NCBI GenBank assembly: GCA_009823505.1
Contig: VZQC01001014.1
Span: 143,059 to 207,058, forward strand
Length of the DNA: 64,000 nucleotides
Direction of reading: 5' to 3'
DNA from: Rhizomys pruinosus
Lineage: Eukaryota > Chordata > Mammalia > Rodentia > Spalacidae
Position numbers and translations under genes: made by a program. Every line of letters begins with the position of its first letter. Position 1 is the first letter of the stretch. Positions 60,545 through 64,000 of this stretch are shown in pieces. Below the pieces are notes generated by a model, which saw nothing but the letters and a program-made list of their open reading frames with translations, was not told the DNA's origin and searched no databases.

Positions 60545-61075
60545 GCCGGGGTTATTCCTCCCAGAGAGAGAGCCAATAGCCAATTCGATTTGGGATAACA
60601 GACCTATGGCTGCCCCTGCTGCACAATACTTCCAGGCAGATGAGGAGGTCGCTGGTGCTGACGGCGGGGGGTCTTGCCTTTGACTCAAGGAGACCTATAT
60701 TGTTGTAAGGGGCTTCGATTGGGGTGACTGGTGAAACTACAGCAATCTCGTCTGGACATTTCATTTGATAACTTGATGAACATACAAGCCCCCCTGCTGG
60801 AGGTGGGCGACCCCTGAGCTGTGTGGTTTTGGGCACAACTGCTCGCAAATTGGTTTCTGAAGGATGCTTGTACTCACAACTCTCACTATTGTTAAAAAAA
60901 ATGAAACACAAACAAAAAAAAAAAACCAGAAGATGAGGAAAAGTTATGGCAGGATGCATGATCTGGGAGGGGTAGTGTGGGGGCGGGGGAAGGGCAAGGG
61001 GATACACCCGGAACTGAATTCGAAAATGATGCATGAAATACATTAAAGCATCATAAAAAAATTAATAATAAAAAA
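60545..61075 (+). mobile_element. L1 3' UTR, forward copy
   Basis: Related in reverse to 57245-57835. It has the G-rich block (about 60966-61000) followed by 'aatgatgcatgaaatacatt' and 'aaagcatcataaaa', typical of the L1 3' ends in this window. The 163-residue minus-strand frame 60552-61043 is antisense to this UTR and not a gene. Confidence 0.72.
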
Positions 61076-61079
61076 AAAT

Positions 61080-61920
61080 GAAGACAGTCCTTCAACTGCC
61101 TGCGGCTTCTAAACTAAGGGTGTTGCCTTGTGAGTCCTTTCCCCATCCTTGCTGAATGTTGAATGATATGGTCTTACATAGGTATTTTTCAGCACACAGA
61201 ACTGTTGAGAACATCACTGGGCTGCAACACACCTGTCATGTCACAATATCCTTTCTGGTTCTCTGTTTCTTACAGGCTTCCTGACTTCTGTTCAAAGATG
61301 TTCCATGAGCCTTAGAATGTAAGGATTATATTACAAGGCCAACTCTGGTGATGAAATCTCCATAGACACTTATTCAACATACATTGAGCAGTTGTGATTA
61401 ACTGTACCAGTCTCCATAACTGTCTGCTGCAAAAAGAATCTTCTTGGATGAATGATAAGAGTTAGAAATCTCTATGGAAATAAGGCTAATTGTTTAGAAG
61501 TTAGTTGGATACTATATCAGTTTATCGAAATGGAAGTAGTAAGTTCTACTACAGGATCTGTTTCCTCTCCAGTCATGGGACCTTGGCTAGGTTTTCAGTT
61601 CCAGAGATTTGTCCTCTGTTACTGAAGGGTATGTATGTCCAATCACATAGCTGTTAGTCATTCCCCAAGATATCTCTGTCACTAATGCACCATTTGGTAA
61701 ATCTTGCCAGGCCATTGGTTGTAGCTGACTGAATTTAAAGCAGGGTGGCGCTATTGATAGGGTTTTTTTCCCACTGCAGCCTGTGTAGCACCTTCTGAAA
61801 TTGTGAACACAGGGAGGAAGCTTCTAGAAGAACAGAAGTTCATTTCTCCAAGACTTGTGACAGTGTATGGTGTCTTCAGCCAGTTCTCGCAAACAAGAAC
61901 AATAGCCTTAGCCTATAATT
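61080..61920. repeat. Old interspersed repeat, family not assigned
   Basis: Shares ordered blocks with 19560-20950 in the same orientation. No open frame of note. Name not known to me. Confidence 0.4.
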
Positions 61921-62054
61921 AAGGGACTGGACAAAGAACCTTACTCTAGTTTATTAAACACCTTTGAAAGCACAGTACGATTATCAAATGAAAATAATTT
62001 AAGTAGCATTTAACAAAGTAAAAATCCTTATTTTTACCACACAAGAATATAGAA

Positions 62055-62272
62055 CGGGGCGCTGGAGAAATGACTTCAGGTTTAGGATCATGTATTTGTC
62101 TTCCAGAGGACACAGCTTGCTACTACCCAAATCTTGTGGTTCATAACCATGGGTAGCAAAGTACAGTGAATAAGTGACTATGGAGTGCACAAGGAGATCT
62201 GAGATTTATTGGCCTCTTGGAGCACCAGTAATCACTGAAACAAAGACACATATACACTTAAAATAATAAAAA
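62055..62272 (+). mobile_element. SINE B3-like
   Basis: Head 'ggggcgctggagaaatgact', 'cttccagaggacacagcttg', and a tail with agacacatatacacttaaaa. Confidence 0.7.
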
Positions 62273-62277
62273 TCTAC

Positions 62278-63515
62278 TTGTGGTAAGAATGAAATTAAAC
62301 CCCACCTTTCACCCTTGCCACAAAAAGTCAATTTCCAGATGGATTAAAGACCTCTCAACGTGAAACCCAATCAAAACTCTGGACGGTAATAGGTGGGTAA
62401 TTATAGAAGAAAAACTTGGCAGAGACTACCAAGACATAGGCGTAGAAAAGACTTCATAAATCAGAAAGCTAGTTCCTGACACGTGAAATAAGAAATAAGA
62501 TTGACAAATTGGGACCTCATTAAACTCAAACGCTATCGTACATCAAAGAAACAATTAAAGGAAAATTAAAGAGAAGGGGGAAAAAACAAAACCACTGCCT
62601 GAGAGGAAACGGAAAGCGTTACTGCAGATAAATTTGACAAAGCATTTAGCATTCATTCCAGAGTATACAACTACTCAAAAAACAATAACAAGAAAAGAAA
62701 ACAAATGAAATCCTCAAAAGATGGAGCAAAGAGCTGCATAGAGACTTCACAGAAGAGGAACTAATGTGCTAGAAACATCTTTAAAAACTGTTCAACGTGC
62801 ACTAATACTTAGGAGGAAATGCACATTAAACCCTCTAAGATGTCATCTCAACTCCAATAAGACTGGCCAGGTTAAAGAAAACAAATACCAAATACCAAAT
62901 ACTGGAGAGGTTGTGAGGAAAAGGGAACACTCAAAACCACTGTTGGTGGGTGGGAATGTAAACTGTGCAGCCACTGTGGAAAGCAGCATGAAAGACTCTG
63001 AAGAGACTCAAGATAAATCTATCACCTGACTCAGCCATAACACTCCTGGGTATATACCCACAAGACTCATCTTTTTTGCCAGAAATACATGCACAGTATA
63101 TTATTGCCGCTTTCTTCACAATAGCAAAAAGCTGGAATGGAACCAACCCAAATGCCCCTCAACGCACGAGTGGAATAGAAAAAAATTGGTACATGTACAC
63201 AATGAAGTTCTAGAAATTAATAACGAAAACGATTATCACGTACTTGGCAGGTAAATGGTTGGAGCTGGAGGATATTATAATAAGTGAAGTAAAACAACAT
63301 ACAGAAGAAAAAACAGACAACGAATGGTATCCCTCATATTTGGATGTTAGCATCAATAACCCACTTGTTAATATTTCTTGTGGATAGGGATGCACATTAA
63401 AAAAGAATCAACAAAAGAAAGGACTGCATCAGAGAAACACTGACTGAAATGTTGAACCGGGAGGGGTGGGAGGTGGGGAGAGGGACACAGGTCTATCAAT
63501 TCTATTAAGTATATT
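62278..63515 (+). mobile_element. L1 3' end (ORF2 tail and 3' UTR)
   Basis: It begins at 'ggtaagaatgaaattaaacc', runs through the ORF2 C-terminal region, and ends with a G-rich 3' UTR block at about 63460-63485 and an A/T-rich end. Numerous frameshifts; 5' truncated. Confidence 0.88.
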
Positions 63516-64000
63516 AATTAAAATTACTGGTATTTTACTTAACATTTATTTATAACAATAACTTTGGGATAAACATATATAAATGTTGTCTATAATTTTT
63601 TTGTTATGCAGTGTCATCTTGTAATATTCTCTTTTACCTGTAGGCTAATTTAACTAAAGGAATTAAAATTGCTTCCCAAATTAACAACACATACGTCACC
63701 CAAAAAGACTTGGACAATTTTGAGTGAAATTTACACCTTGATTCCTGCCCTATAGGTATGTGTAATACAATGCCTTTTTGAGACTCATGGGTCAAAAAAA
63801 TAAATACATATAAACATAAAAAAGGGGGCGCTACGTACATATGTTTCAACTTTTTGTCAAAACTTCAATTTAATCTTAAGACTAACTGTGGGGACAAGAT
63901 TTGTATGTTCCCAAGGTCAAAACATCACCACTCAAGGGCTGAGAAAGAAAGGCTACAGCCTTCCATCGTGTAGGTTTTACCAAGAAATACCAGCAGAGAG
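63516..64000. other. Unassigned DNA to the window end
   Basis: No gene or recognisable repeat is seen. Confidence 0.4.

Noticed and set aside
60552..61043. 163-residue minus-strand frame
   Set aside because: It is antisense to an L1 3' UTR; the related copy at 57245-57835 does not keep the frame.
1..64000. CRISPR array, operons or bacterial promoters
   Set aside because: The repeat content is rodent nuclear DNA; no spaced short direct repeats with unique spacers were seen.

Overview
This window is repeat-dense, gene-free mammalian nuclear DNA, most likely from a muroid rodent and perhaps a cricetid (inference). The evidence is the repeat content: many B1, B2, B3 and B4-like SINEs, rodent L1/Lx LINEs, ERVL-like solo LTRs with 5-bp target duplications, and long microsatellites. 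I found no supportable protein-coding gene, tRNA, rRNA or CRISPR array. Every longer open frame is a decayed L1 piece, a SINE, a microsatellite or low-complexity sequence. Strands given for repeats are those of the element.

Layout, left part. 1-5.8 kb holds a solo LTR (98-486), a B2 with clear target-site duplication, a B3 relic, and a diverged tandem pair of a ~0.85-kb unit (4094-5828). 6.0-13.1 kb is an L1 pile-up. Its core is a 5'-inverted ('twin-primed') L1 (7645-12117) inserted into the ORF1 region of an older L1, which also received a B2. 13.1-35.9 kb is mostly AT-rich unassigned DNA with scattered B1/B2/B3/B4 SINEs, L1 3' fragments, a possible LTR relic and microsatellites.

The dominant structure is a large inverted repeat. 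The left arm is about 35940-45833, the spacer 45834-46917, and the right arm 46918-56960. Both arms carry the same elements in mirror order: an L2 relic, an L1 3' end, two B1s, a B3, an L1-in-L1 nest, two B2s, and a solo ERVL-like LTR with the same 5-bp target duplication. The duplication is therefore younger than all of these insertions. The inner breakpoints lie in a polypurine/polypyrimidine tract, which on the right side continues an Lx-type L1 3' UTR. The outer left breakpoint coincides with a single N. The left arm is shorter and full of small indels compared with the cleaner right arm. This leaves two readings: a real palindrome with poor base accuracy in one arm, or a fold-back assembly artefact.

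Layout, right part. 57.2-58.3 kb is an inverted L1 3' UTR that grades into an extreme C-rich tract, including 183 consecutive bases without G. 58.4-60.5 kb is mostly unassigned. 60.5-61.1 kb is a second copy of the same L1 3' UTR in the opposite orientation. 62.3-63.5 kb is another L1 3' end. Nothing here acts as a gene network; the window is best read as a record of retrotransposition plus one segmental inverted duplication.
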